A stretch of 64,000 bases of DNA from Cephalopachus bancanus. Taxonomy: Eukaryota > Chordata > Mammalia > Primates > Tarsiidae. Each line of letters begins with the position of its first letter. The first letter of the stretch is position 1. The DNA lies in assembly GCA_027257055.1 (NCBI GenBank), contig JAPVLO010000275.1, forward strand, positions 992,001 through 1,056,000, written 5' to 3'. The notes beneath the pieces are model-generated. The model saw only the letters and a program-made list of their open reading frames with translations, was not told where the DNA came from and made no database searches. The translations under genes and the position numbers were made by a program. Shown here one piece after another: positions 11,128 through 22,538 of the stretch.

Positions 11128-13415
11128 TAATTTGCATTTCCATGATTATGAGTGATGTTGAGCATTTTTTCATATGTTTGTTGGCCATTGTATATCTTCT
11201 TTTGAGAAATATCTGTTCATATCGTTTGACCACTTTTTAATGGAGTTACTGTCTTTTTTCTTGCTGATTTGTTTGAGTTTTTTTGAAGATTCTGGATATT
11301 AGTTCTTTGCCAGATGTATAGTTTGCAAATATCTTCTCCCATTCTGTAAGTTGCCTGTTTGCTTTGTTGATTATTTATTTTGCTGTGCAGAAGCTTTTTA
11401 GTTTAATTAAGTCCCACTTATTTATTTTTGTTTTTGTTGCATTTGCTTTTGGGGTTTTAGCCATAAATTATTTGCCTAGGCTGATGTCCATTAGAGTTTT
11501 TCCTAGGTTTTCTTCTAGGATTTTTATAGCTTCCAGTCTGATGTTTAAGTCTTTATTCTATCTCAAGTTAATATATATATTTATATATATATGTTTTAGG
11601 TTTTTTTAGTTTGCTTAGTAGTTGCTTTATAAATGCTGGTCATAGTACAGTTTGAAGTCAGGTAATGTGATGCCTCCAGGTTTGTTCTTTTTGCTAAGGA
11701 TTGCTTTCGCTACTCTGGCTCTTTTTTGGTTCCATATGAATTTTAGTATTGTTTTTTCCAATTCTGTGAAAAATGACATTGGTAGTTTGCATTGCATTGA
11801 ATCTGTAGATTACTTGGGGGTAATATGATCATTTTAATAATGGTGATTCTTCCGATCCATGAGCGTGGGATGTTTCTCCATTTGTTTGTGTTCACTGCAG
11901 TTTCTTTCATCAGAATTTTGTAGTTCTCCTTATAGTGGTCTTTCATCTTCTTGGTTACATATATTCCTAGGATTTTTGCTTTTTCTGGATGTTACTGCAA
12001 ATAGAATTGAGTTTTTTATTTGATTCTCAGCTTGGTCACTATTGGTATATAGCAGTGCTACTTATTTGTTGTGTTGATTTTGTGTCCTGAAACTTTACCA
12101 AATTCATTTGTCAAGTCTAGGAGTCTTTTGGAGATATCTTTAGGGTTTTCTGGGTATAAGGATCTATCATCAGCATACCAAGATAGTTTGATTTCATCTT
12201 TTCCAATTTGGATACCCTTTATTTATTTTCCTTGCCTGATTGCTCTGACTCGGACTTCCAGTTCTGTGCTGTATAGTAGCGTTGAAAATGGGCATCTTTG
12301 CCTTGTTCCAGTTCTGAAGGGGAATGTGTTCTACTTTTCTCCATTCAGGATGACACTGGCAGTGGGTTTGTCATATATGGCTTTATTATTTTGATAAATG
12401 TTCCCTCTCTGCCTATTCTGCTGAGGGTTTTTTTTTTTTTATCATGAAGGGATGTTGGATTTTATCAAATGCTCTTTCTACATCTATTGAAATGATCGTA
12501 TGATTTTTGTTTTTAATTCTGCTTATGTAATGGATCACATTATTGACTTATATATGTTGAACCACCCTTGCATCTCTGAGATAACACCCACATGGTCATG
12601 GTGTATTATTATTTTTATTTTAGTGTGCTTTTGAACTCAGCTTGCTAATTTTTTTTAGGATTTTTGCATCTATATTCATAAGGGATATTGGTCTGTAGTT
12701 TTCTTCTTTGTTGTCTCTTTTCCTAGCTTTGGTATCAGAGTGATATTGGCCTTGTAGAATGAGTTAGGGAGAATTCCCTCCTCTTCAACCTTGTGGAGTA
12801 GCTTCAGTAAAATTGGTACCAGTTATTCTTTGAAGGTCTGATAGATTTCAACTGTGAGTCCATGAGGTCCTGGACTCTTTTTTGTTGAGAGACTTCTAAT
12901 TACTGTTTCAATCTCGTTATTCATTATTGGACTGTTCAGGGTTTCTATTTCTTCTTGATTCAAGGTTGGAGGATGATGTTTCCAAAAATTCATCCATTTC
13001 ATCTATATTGTCTAGTTTGTTTGCATAGAGTGTTCATAATAGTCTTAGATGATCTTTTGAATTTCTGCTATATCAGTTGCAATGTCTCCTTTGTTATTTC
13101 TGATTGAGCTGATTTGAGTCTTCTCTCTTCATTTCTTAGTTACTCTAGCTAGTGGTCTATCAAATTTATCTTTTCAAAGAACCAACTTTTTGTTTCATTG
13201 ATCCTTTATATTTTTTTATTTCAATTTCATTTACTTCTGCTCTGATCTTTGTTATTTCTTTTCTTCTACTGGCTTTAGATTTGGTTTGTTCATGTTTTTC
13301 TAGTTCCTTGAGGTATGACGTTATGTTGTCAATATGTGATCTTTCAGTCTTATTAACATAGGCCTTACATGTTATAAATTTTCCTCTGAGCACAGCTTTG
13401 GCTATATCCCAGAGG

Positions 13416-13715
13416 GTTTTTTTTTGAGTCAGAGTCTCGCTCTGTTACCCAGGCTTGAGTGCAGTGGCTCATTCACGGCCACCCCAGAGTTGACCTGCTG
13501 GGCTTAGGTGATCCTTCCACCTCAGCCTTCCAAGTAACTGGAAATATAGGCGCATGCTACCATGCCCAGCTAATTTTTTTGGTGAGGGAGAATATATTGT
13601 AGAGCCGAGGTCTTACCGAGTTGCCCAGGCTGGTCTGGAACCCCCAGGCTCAGGTAATCTTCTTGCCCCAGCCTTCCAAAGTGCTGAGATTACAGGCTTG
13701 CCACCGTGCCTGGCC
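13416..13715 (-). mobile_element. Alu, antisense, inside L1 ORF2
   Basis: Poly-T, GAGTCAGAGTCTCGCTCTG, the right monomer, linker and left monomer ending at CGTGCCTGGCC. The duplication TCCCAGAGG (13407-13415 and 13716-13724) brackets it. The linker holds an extra block (TTGGTGAGGGAGAATATATT) not seen in the other copies here. Confidence 0.88.
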
Positions 13716-13957
13716 TCCCAGAGGTTTTGATAACTTGCTTCATTGTTGTCACTTGTTTCAAGGAATTTCTAAATTTCCATTATGATTTCATTGTTGACCC
13801 AAGGGTCATTTAGGAGCAAATTGTTTAACTTCCATATCTTTGTTTGGTTTCATGAGTTTTTCTTCGATTTAATTACTGGTTTTATTCCACTGTGATCTGA
13901 GATGGTGTTTGATATCATTTCGACTTTTTAAAATGTATTCGAGTCTTGACTTGTGGG

Positions 13958-14152
13958 CTATCGTATGGTCTGTCTTGGAGAATGTTTTCTGTGCTGATGA
14001 AAGGTATATTCTGTAGTTTGGGGATGGAATGTTCTGTAGATATCTGTTAGTTCCATTTCCTCTAGAACCCTGTTTGACTTCAATGTTTCTTTATTGACTT
14101 GGTGGCTTAATGATCTGTCTGTTACTGTCAGTGGTGTGTTGAAGTCTTCCAT
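13958..14152 (-). pseudogene. L1 ORF2 endonuclease segment (broken)
   Basis: A 64-codon minus-strand frame. MEDFNTPLT near its start corresponds to the conserved GDFNTPL strand of the L1 apurinic-type endonuclease, and DIYRTFHPQTTEYTFHQH follows about 40 residues later. The family has G before DFN; here it is E. The frame stops at 13957, so only a piece of the roughly 240-residue domain remains in this frame. Confidence 0.7.
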
Positions 14153-14260
14153 TATTATTGTATTACTATCTATCTCTTTTTAGGTCTAGGAGAATTTGTT
14201 TTATAAAGCTGGGTGTTCTGGTGTTAGGCACATCTATATTTAAAATTTTTATGTCTTCTC

Positions 14261-17200
14261 AACCACCAAAACCCCAACTTTAGCAGAAGAATCCAAATCA
14301 CAAAAATAAGAGCCCAAATATGGGACATAGGAGACAAAAATATCATAGAAAACATCAACAAAACAAAAAGCTGGTTCTTTGAAAGAATTAACAAGGCGGA
14401 TGGGCCGCTAGCCAGAATAACCAAAAAAAAAGAGAGAAAAAGCCTAAAGAAACACAATCAGAAATACAAAAGATCAAATTACAACTGACCCTGAAGAAAT
14501 ACAAAAGATTATCAGAGATTACTATGTACACCTGTATGGAAACAAACTTGATAACCTAAATGAAATGGAGGACTTTCTGACATCACACAACTTCCCCAGC
14601 TTGAAACAAGAAGACACCGAGACACTAAATAGACCAATAACAACCCAGGAAATTGACTCTGTCATACAAAAACTACCTACCAAAAAAGCCCTGGACCAGA
14701 TGACTTTCCAGCAGAATTTTACAAAACATACAAGGAGGAGTTGATACCAGTCCTACTGAAAGTATTCCAGGCAATTGAGAAAGATGGAATTCTCCCCAAA
14801 CCTTTTTACAAAGCTAACATCACACTGATACCCAAACTGGTTAAAGATCCAACAAAAAAAGAGAACTACAAGCCAATATCACTTATGAACATAGATGCAA
14901 AAATCCTCAACAAGATTCTAGCAAATCGGATCCAGAAACACATCTCAAAAATCATCCACCATGACCAAGTAGGCTTCATCCCCAGTATGCAGGGCTGGTT
15001 CAACATTCGCAAGATCATACATGTCATTAAATACATCAACAGATGTAAAAGCAAGAACCACATGATTATCTCATTAGATGCAGAGAAAGCTTTTGATGAA
15101 ATCCAGCATCCCTTCTTGATAAAAACCCTCAAACACCTAGGTATAGAAGGAACATACCTCAAAATAGTAAGTGCCATCTATGATAAGCCCACAGCTAACA
15201 TATTGCTAAATGGACAGAAGTTGGAAACATTTCCCCTGAAAACTGGAAAAAGACAAGGCTGCCCACTCTCAATCCTCTTGTTCAATATTGTGTTGGAAGT
15301 CCTAGCTTAGGCAATTAGACAAGAGAAGAAAATCAGAGCTATCCAAATAGGAAAAGAGGAAGTCAATTTTCCTTCTTTGCTGATAATATGATCCTATATC
15401 TTGAAAATCCAAGAAAATCTGTCAAAAACCTGCTTGCACTGATAAAGGACTTTGGCAAAGTCTCAGTGTACAAAATAAATGTGCAAAAGACAGTTGATTC
15501 CTATACACCAACAACAAGCAGGCAGAGGCCCAAATTAAAGCACAATCCCATTCATAATAGCCAGAAAAAATGAAATAACTCGGCATCTTCCTAACAAGAG
15601 AAATGAATGACCTTTACAATAAGAATTACAAACCACTGCTCAAAGAAATCCAAAGAGACACAGACAAATGGAAAAATATTCCATGCTAACGGATAGGAAG
15701 AATAAACATTGTTAACATGTCCATCCTACCAAAGGTAATCTACAGATTCAACGCAACACCTATTAAGTTACCAGCATCATTCTTCTCAGACCTGGAAATG
15801 ACAATACAGAAATTCATATGGAAACATAAATGACGACGAATAGCCAAAATAATCCTTAGCAAAAGAAACAAAGCAGAAGGTATCACCCTTCCAGACTTTA
15901 AACTTTACTATAAGGCTACAGTAATCAAAACAGCCTGGTACTTGTACAAGAACAGGCACATAGACCAATGGAACAGGAGAGAGATTCCGGAAGCAAAGCC
16001 TCAATTCCTCAACCAACTCATCTTTGACAAAGCCTCCAACAGCAACTACTGGGGAGAGGAGAATATATTCAGTAAATGCTGCTGGGAAAACTGGCTGACC
16101 ACATGCAGAAGATTGAAACAGGACCCCTACCTATCACCATACACAAAAATTACCTCTAAATGGATCAAGGACCTAAATGTAAAACCTCAAACTGTAAGAA
16201 TCTTAGAAAACGCAGAAGACACCCTTCTGGAAATTGGAACTGACAACCAATTCCTATTCAGAACCCTAAAGGTCAAATACCTTAAGAAATAAGATAGACA
16301 AGTGGGACCTCATCAAACTAACGAGCTTCTGCAAAGCAAAAGAAACCATCAAGAGAGCAGGGAGACATCCCCCAGAATGGGAAAAAAATATTTGCCAACT
16401 GCATATCTGACGAAGGCCTAACATCTAGGATCTACAAGGAACTCAAATGCACCGAAAGGAAAAAAAATAAACAGCTCCTTTAAAAGTGGGCAAAAGACAT
16501 GAGTAGACTTTCTAAGAAGATATACGGGCAGCCAACAGACACATGAAAAAGTGCTCAGCCTCACTCATCATCAGAGAAATGCAAATCAGAACCACATTGA
16601 GATACCACATATCCCCAGTCAGAATGGCCATCATTAATAAAACAAACAACAACAGATGCTGGCAAGGATGCGGAGAAAAAGGAACACTTCTGCACTACAA
16701 GCTAGTGCAACCTCTCTGGAAGATAGTGTAGTGATTTCTGAAAGAACTAGAAATTGACCTTCCATATGACCCAGCAATTCCTCTATTGGGAATATACCCT
16801 GAAGAACTCAAATCATTCTACAAAAAAGATACCCGCACATGTATGTTTGTTGCAGCTCTATTCACAATAGCAAAAACATGGAACCAACCATGTTGCCCAT
16901 CAAAGCTGAACTGGATAAAGAAAATGTGGTACATATGTACAATGGAATATTATGCAGCCATAAAGAAGGACACATATATGGACTTCGCAGCAACTTGGAT
17001 GGATTTGGAGTTGATCATACTCAGTGATCTGTCACAGAAACAAAGAACAGAGTACTATATGTTCTCACTCATAAGCAGAACTTGAACAATTATAATACTA
17101 TAAGAAAGCATTTGGCAGTAATAGGAAACTGTCAGGGGAGGGGGGGTGGGATTGGCAGTTGAGGGAAACTGCTAGGGGAGGGAAGGGCACACCTCATCAA

Positions 17201-17292
17201 CAAGGGTGTCTGCATAATCAATGTTTGTATACCTAACCCTGAATTGTACTCCACATCTTTATAATAAAAATAAAATAATAAAGTAAATAAAT
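14261..17292 (+). mobile_element. 5'-truncated L1 (sense) nested in the antisense L1
   Basis: Covers the end of the endonuclease-RT spacer, reverse transcriptase, C-terminal ORF2, 3' UTR and a short A-rich tail (ATAAAAATAAAATAATAAAG). It is flanked by a 19-bp duplication: AAAATTTTTATGTCTTCTC at 14242-14260 and the same with one change (GTC to GCC) at 17293-17311. The host L1 resumes directly after it. The 3' UTR end (CACACCTCATCAACAAGG, then TTTGTATACCTA) recurs at 32.4 kb and, reversed, at 45.7 kb, marking one L1 lineage. It is about 3.03 kb, roughly half length. Confidence 0.92.
14500..17085 (+). pseudogene. L1 ORF2 reverse transcriptase and C-terminus, inactivated
   Basis: The frame at 14741-15310 holds the RT fingers and palm: [20 protein letters not shown], then [12 protein letters not shown] and [16 protein letters not shown], the last with the first catalytic Asp. 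RQGCPLS follows near the end. It stops at a TAG (15308-15310) where the family continues with Arg. Just downstream the catalytic box reads FADN instead of FADD. Later frames at 15942-16292 and 16786-17085 carry the C-terminal part ([33 protein letters not shown]). These defects rule out an active ORF2. Confidence 0.85.
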
Positions 17293-17360
17293 AAAATTTT
17301 TATGCCTTCTCATTGGATTGATCCCTTTATCATTATATAATAGCCATCTTTGTCTTTTTT

Positions 17361-17638
17361 TTTTGAGCGGGAGTCTCACTCTGTTGTACAGACTGGAGTG
17401 CAGTGGCATACTCACGGCCACCCCAGTATCAATCTGCTGGTCTCCGGCGATCCTTCTGCCTCAGCCTTCCAAGTAGCCAGAGGTATAGGTGTGCTACCAT
17501 GTCTGGCAAAAAAATTTTTTTTTACTGTAGAGACAAGGTCTTGCCAAGATGCCTGGGCTGGTCTCGAACCCACAGACTCAGGCAATCCACTTGCCTTGAC
17601 CTCCCAAAGTGCTGGGATTACAGGCTGAGCCGCTGAGC
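17361..17638 (-). mobile_element. Alu, antisense, with extra bases at its 5' end
   Basis: Poly-T then GAGCGGGAGTCTCACTCTG and a complete antisense dimer ending near GGCTGAGCCGCTGAGC. The target duplication TTTGTCTTTTTTT lies at 17349-17361 and 17658-17670. The right-hand copy is separated from the Alu start by a 19-nt block (17639-17657) belonging to neither the Alu nor the host L1. CpG decay and an A-rich insertion near 17510 suggest moderate age. Confidence 0.85.
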
Positions 17639-17657
17639 TTGACCTTCCATATGACCC
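17639..17657. other. 19-nt filler at Alu 5' junction, copied from L1
   Basis: TTGACCTTCCATATGACCC is identical to 16754-16772 in the nested sense L1. It sits exactly between the Alu 5' end and the right-hand target duplication. Relative to the Alu it reads as antisense L1. Confidence 0.7.
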
Positions 17658-17944
17658 TTTGTCTTTTTTTTAGTGTTTTTATCTTAAAGTCCATTTTATC
17701 TCATGTGAGAATTGCTGTTCCTTCTTGTTTGGGTTTCCATTTGCATGGAGTATTTTTCCCACCCCTTTACCTTGTGTATATAGGAGTCTTTTTTAGTTAA
17801 ATGGGTCTCTTGACCAATTATTTGGGTTAGTGTTGGTTTTCCTTAATCCATTTTGCCAGTCTGTATCTTTTTACTGGGGCATTGGGACCAATTATGGTCA
17901 GAATTAATGATATGTAAGGTACTATTCTATTCATCATCCTGGTT

Positions 17945-18240
17945 TTTTTTTTTTTTTTTTTTTGAGTTGGAGTCTCACTCTGTCACCCAGACTGGAGTGC
18001 AGTGGCCACTTCCGGCCACCGCAGCCTCGACCTGCTGGGCTCCGGCGATCCTTCCACCTCAGCCTTCCGAGTAGCTGGAACTACAGGTGCGTGCTACCAT
18101 GCCCAGCTAATTTTTGATATATTGTAGAGATGAGGTCTTGCCAAGTTGCCCAGGCGGGTCTCGAACCCGCGGGCTTAGGCAATCCACTCATCTCAGCCTC
18201 CCAAAGTGCGGGATTACGGGCTGAGCCACTGAGCCGGGCT
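17945..18240 (-). mobile_element. Alu (derived subfamily), antisense
   Basis: A long poly-T (over 20 T), then the antisense dimer with many CpGs kept (GGTCTCGAACCCGCGGGC), ending GAGCCACTGAGCCGGGC. Flanking CATCCTGGTT (17935-17944) and CATACTGGTT (18241-18250) form the duplication. Its left monomer reads CCCGCACTTTGG in sense, one base shorter than ancestral CCCAGCACTTTGG. Confidence 0.9.
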
Positions 18241-18299
18241 CATACTGGTTGTTATCTGGTTGCTTTGTTTATTTATTTTCTCTATTGTGTTGGTGTTCC

Positions 18300-19300
18300 A
18301 TAAAGCCTGTGTACATTATGATTTCTAGAGTTGTCCTACTTGGTGTATTTCAATATTTTGTTTCAATATTTAGGACCCCTTTGAATATTTCTTGTAGAGC
18401 CTGTCTAGTGGTGACAAATTTCCACCTTGTCTGCGAAGTCCTTGTCTGTGAAGGATTTCATTTCTCCTTAATTTAGGAAATTTAGTTTTGTGGGATACAG
18501 AATCCTTGGCTAACAGTTATTTTGTTTAAGGAGAGTGAAGATGGGCCCCACTCGCTTCTGTATTATAGGGTTTCTTCTGAGAAGTCTGATAGGTTTACAT
18601 TTGTAAGTTATTTGGTGTTTTTGCCTCACTACTCTTAAAATTCTTTCCTTCATATTAACTTTGCATGGCTGGATGATTATATGCCTTGGGGATGACTTTT
18701 TTGCATGAACCTTCTGGGGTTTCTTTGGGACTCTTGTGCCTGGATGTCCAGATCTGTGACAAGGACAGGGAATTTTTCCTCCATTATTCCCTCAAATAGA
18801 TTTCTCAAACCTGTTGCTTTCTCTTCTTCCTGAGGAACACCTATGATTCTTAGATTTGGATGTCCTACATTATCTCACATTTCTTGGAGACTTTGTTCCA
18901 GACTTGGATAGCATGGATTCCATTTTCTTTATTGTTGTCTGACTGAGTAATTCAAAAGCCTTGTCTTAAAGTTCTTAGATCCTTTCTTCTGCTTGTTCTA
19001 GTCTACTGTTAAAACTTTCTATTGCATTATGTACTTCCCTAAGTGCTTCTTTCATTTCCAGAATTTTAGCTTGATTTTTTTCTTAAGATGCCTTTATCTT
19101 AGGGAGAATTTTTCATCCATGCCCATGAATAGTTTTAAAATTTTCTTTAGGTTGGTTTTCAATGTTCTTCTAAAGTTCATAGACCAATTTTATCAGCTTT
19201 TTGAATTCTATGTCTGAAATTTCAGCAGTTTCATTTTGGTTAGGATTTGTTACCAAAAAGCTGTTTTGGTCTTTTCAGAGTGTTGGAGAACTCTGTTTTT
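18300..19300 (-). pseudogene. L1 ORF1 remnant, antisense
   Basis: Plus-strand landmarks read as antisense ORF1: GGTGACAAATTTCCACCTTGTCTG, GGATTTCATTTCTCC, TCTTGTGCCTGGATGTCCAG and a T-rich stretch at 19.0-19.3 kb corresponding to the N-terminal coiled-coil coding part. All frames are interrupted. ORF1 normally makes the nucleic-acid chaperone of the L1 RNP. Confidence 0.6.
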
Positions 19301-20506
19301 TCATATTGTCAGAATTATTTTCTGGTTTCTTCTCATTTAGGTAGATGATATATTCTTATATGAGGTCGCCAGGGGGCTAACATAGGCACAGTAGGGCTCC
19401 CTTGATTATATATAGCTTTAGTGTGGTGATTTTCTCAGTTGCCAGATTGACAGCCTTGTGCTATATAACTGCACTGGCTCACAGCTTCCTGAGTGGCCAG
19501 TATGGCTTAGAAAAAGTTGTTAGCTGTCTCTTGGGATCTGGTCTTCCCCAAAGCTGAGGTAATGTATACGATGTGATGGGTTCTACCCTTTGCCTCTGAC
19601 CAGGAGGTGGGAGAAAGCTGGCTATGATGCTGGCTGTAGGGTTCTCCTCAGCAAGCATTGCTCCAAGGAAGTACCTAGCCAGCTATGGACAAGAGCTGGT
19701 CCCTGGAGATTCCCAGGTGTTCTGTGTTTTGAGCCTTCTGGAGTATTGCAGGGGAAAGAAGCTAAAGCACCCCACCAGTGTCCACTCTTAGCTGCCCCAG
19801 TGGGGATTGGAAGGGAGTTCCAGGCCACTGGGTATTGTTGTTGTGCAGAACAATCCCAGAAGAGTTCGCAAGGGGAGTGAGAGGCTGCTGTGGCAATGTC
19901 CCACTAGGCTCCTGCCTCGACCTCAGGCAATCTTGATCTGAATGTCAAGGTGCAGCCAGTCTGAGGGTTTCAGGTGTTCTCAGGCATCCTGCCCACCCAG
20001 GAACTGTCTGCATCTGCAGAGTTTGCCCTTGGGGTCTGTCCCCTCCCAAACTGGCTGGAAAGCAGCTGCTTCTCCCTGAAAGGGTTGAGTTCCTGGGAAA
20101 TGGCAGCTGGCACTGCTCTAGGCTTTTTTTGTACCACTTCACATCAGAGCATGGCTGTGAGGAAGGCCACTTCCCATGATGGGCAGGGGTTCCACAATTC
20201 CCAGGGAGCCCTGCAAGTTCATGGAAGGAGCAAAGAACTTCCGAAATCCCATCCATTACCTTCCCCACGTACCTGGTGGCTGTGGTGGTATGTGCCGAGC
20301 AGGAGAGTCCAGCCAGTTCCAACCCAGGTGGGGGCACATTTTTCTTCTTCTTCATTCTAAGTGGTTATTATCACTCCTTTGGAGACTTGTGGGGCTTTCT
20401 GCTTGCTCTGTTCCTCCCTGGTTGCTGAGGAAACTTTGTCTTGGTTTATTGTGTAGGAGAAACTCACTCTAGCTGCCTCATGTTGGCCATCTTAACTCAG
20501 AAAGCA
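19301..20506 (-). promoter_or_regulatory. 5' UTR of the antisense L1
   Basis: GC-richer block of about 1.2 kb upstream of ORF1, ending at the element 5' terminus beside the 20507-20518 duplication. L1 5' UTRs carry an internal Pol II promoter, and the YY1-type GATGGCC core is present near the start (plus-strand GGCCATC at 20485-20491). Open frames here (19590-19880, 19945-20360) have no protein-like features. Confidence 0.6.
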
Positions 20507-20629
20507 AAATATTTGTTAATAAAACAAAATATTATTAAACATGAGCGATACAAGACATACAATGGAATGTGTGTATCATTATGAAGCAGATGACTGAGAA
20601 CCCCACCAGTCACTATAAGAAATGTGCTG

Positions 20630-20927
20630 TAGGCTGGGCACGATGGCTCAGGCCTGTAATCCCAGCACTCTGGGAGGCCGAGGTGAGAGGATTACCTGAG
20701 CTTGCACGTTCAAGACCAGCCTGGGCAACATGGTGAGACCTCGTCTCTACAATAAATCAAAAAGCAAATAAGCTGGGTGTGGTGTGGTAGTGTGTGCCTA
20801 TAGTTCCAGCTACGTCTAAGGCTGAGGCAGAAGGATCTTCTGAGCCCATCAGATTGATGCTGGGGTGGCCATGAGTGTGCCACTGCTCTCCAGCCCAGGT
20901 GACAGAGTGAGACTCCAAAAAAAAAAA
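20630..20927 (+). mobile_element. Alu (intermediate type), sense
   Basis: Starts GGCTGGGCACGATGGCTCA at 20632, ends in a poly-A of about 14, and is flanked by AAATGTGCTG at 20620-20629 and 20928-20937. The left monomer keeps the ancestral CCCAGCACTCTGG length. The linker region has a small GTGTG duplication. Confidence 0.9.
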
Positions 20928-20999
20928 AAATGTGCTGCCCACTCTGGGACCTTCCTGTGGACCCTTTACAGTTTCATCTCCTACCTGTCTTCAGAGCAG

Positions 21000-22451
21000 A
21001 GGTTCAAGGGTCATCATTCTTTTGCCTCATATGCTCATATCCATAAGTAATATTGCTTATTTTTTGAACTTTATATAAGCGGAATCACATTTTGTATTCT
21101 CCTATTGCTTGCTGTTTTTAATTTAACATGATATTTGTATATTCATTCATGTTTGAGTAGCTCTGGATCAATTATTTTTATGTTGATTGAATATTCCATT
21201 GCATGAATAGATCATAATGTGTTTGTCTATTCTCCTTTAGTAGTTACATGGACCATTTATATTTTTTGACTACTATGGCCTGAGTTTCTATGAACGTTTA
21301 AATACCTGTCTCCTCATGTACATGGGCAAGGGTTCCTCTAGTGTATTCACCTAGAAATGAAATCACTGGATTGGGGCAATGTGATTGATGGAATGATGTC
21401 ACATGGTTTTCCCAAAGCATCTATACTCATGTGCCCCACATTCCTTATAGCATTTCATAGGTCACAACTTTAAAAGTTTGCCAGTCCAGTAAGTGTAATA
21501 TGGTATCTCCACTTTGAATTGTTGTTTTCCTTATTCCTAGTGAGATGGACTAACTTTTATGTCTTTATTTGCCATTGTGTTTCCTCTTCTGTAATTGTGT
21601 GAGTTTTTGTGCATTACTCATTGGTATCATTTATCTTTTTCTTACTAATTTGCAAAAAATCTTTTTACTCTATGTTTTGGAGCTGATCTCTTTGTTAAAT
21701 GTGAAAAATCTCCTTTTAGGATTTGACTTATCATTTCACTGTCCTTTGGCTATCATTACTTCCTTCACTATGGATAACTTTTGTACATAGATGTATCTTT
21801 TATTAAGAAATCCTTCTCTAACTTGAAGTCATAAAAACATTTCCTCTTTTTTTCCCTACAAAATCTGAAGTTTTGCGTTTCACAGTTAAGCCTTTGATGT
21901 ACTTGGAATTCAGTTTTGTGTATGCTGTGAGGCAGGAATTCTCTATTCTCTTCTATGTATAACTGATTGTATCAGCACCAGAACCTATTCCTTATGCAGT
22001 GATCTGCAGTGCTGACTTTGTCATAAATCAAGTTTCTGTGTCTCTGCGTGTCTATTTCTGGGCACTCAATTCTGTCCCTTTGCTCTGTTTTGTTCCTGTA
22101 TAACAGCAGATCTTTAAGGAGGCAGAATCCCCCACTGTGCCATTTTCCTTAAGAGTGTTTTGACTGTTCTTGGTCCTTTGCTCTCCCTTGGAGACTTTAG
22201 AATCAGCTTGTTAGATTCCATGAAAAATTCCTTGTTGGGTTTTGTTTGGGGTTTCCATTATATTTGTATATCATTTTAAGGAAAATTAACATCTATATGC
22301 TACTGAGTGGCTCTGGCCATGGAATACTATATCCCTCCATTTGTTTAAGCCTTTTGCAAAGTGTTCATTTGAGTTTTGTCATTTTCTTTGTAGAGGATTT
22401 GAATATCGTCTGATGCATGTATCCTTGGTGCCTTACTTTTAACTTCTATAT
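21000..22451 (-). mobile_element. Old L1 (L1M-type), antisense
   Basis: T-rich plus strand with antisense L1M 3'-half phrases (TATAAGCGGAATCACATTTTGT, TCTGTGTCTCTGCGTGTCTA, GCTTGTTAGATTCCATG). Highly degraded; no frame survives. Confidence 0.45.
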
Positions 22452-22465
22452 CAATGATACATTTT

Positions 22466-22538
22466 TTCTTTTGAGAAAGCAGGATTTATTGAGAGGACAA
22501 AAAAGCTCCACAGTGGGAGGGGACCCGAAGAGGTTGCC
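22466..22538 (-). mobile_element. 73-bp 5'-truncated retrocopy with target duplication
   Basis: A 73-bp insert bounded by an exact 14-bp repeat CAATGATACATTTT (22452-22465 and 22539-22552). On the minus strand it ends AATAAATCCTGCTTTC followed by an A-rich tail, so it looks like the 3' end of a polyadenylated RNA copied by L1 machinery. The sequence around AATAAA (TGTCCTCTC just upstream) resembles the end of an LTR-driven transcript. The source is not identified. Confidence 0.65.

Larger units (their letters stand above)
10112..20506 (-). mobile_element. Full-length L1 (antisense), split by five later insertions
   Basis: Antisense L1 in full order: T-rich tail and 3' UTR from 10112, ORF2 C-terminus, reverse transcriptase, endonuclease (to about 18.2 kb), ORF1 (about 18.3-19.3 kb) and a 5' UTR ending in GCTGCCTCATGTTGGCCATCTT, the reverse of the usual L1 start. 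An exact 12-bp duplication AAATATTTGTTA flanks it (10100-10111 and 20507-20518). Removing the four Alus and the nested L1 leaves about 6.1-6.4 kb, normal L1 length. Both ORFs are broken by stops and frameshifts. Recognisable pieces remain, such as the endonuclease segment at 13958-14152 (minus), with DFNTPLT and DIYRTFHPQTTEYTF. No activity is expected. Confidence 0.85.

Noticed and set aside
14741..15310. A 189-codon reverse transcriptase frame as a host gene
   Set aside because: It is the RT part of a 5'-truncated L1 with target duplications, an early stop and a damaged catalytic box.
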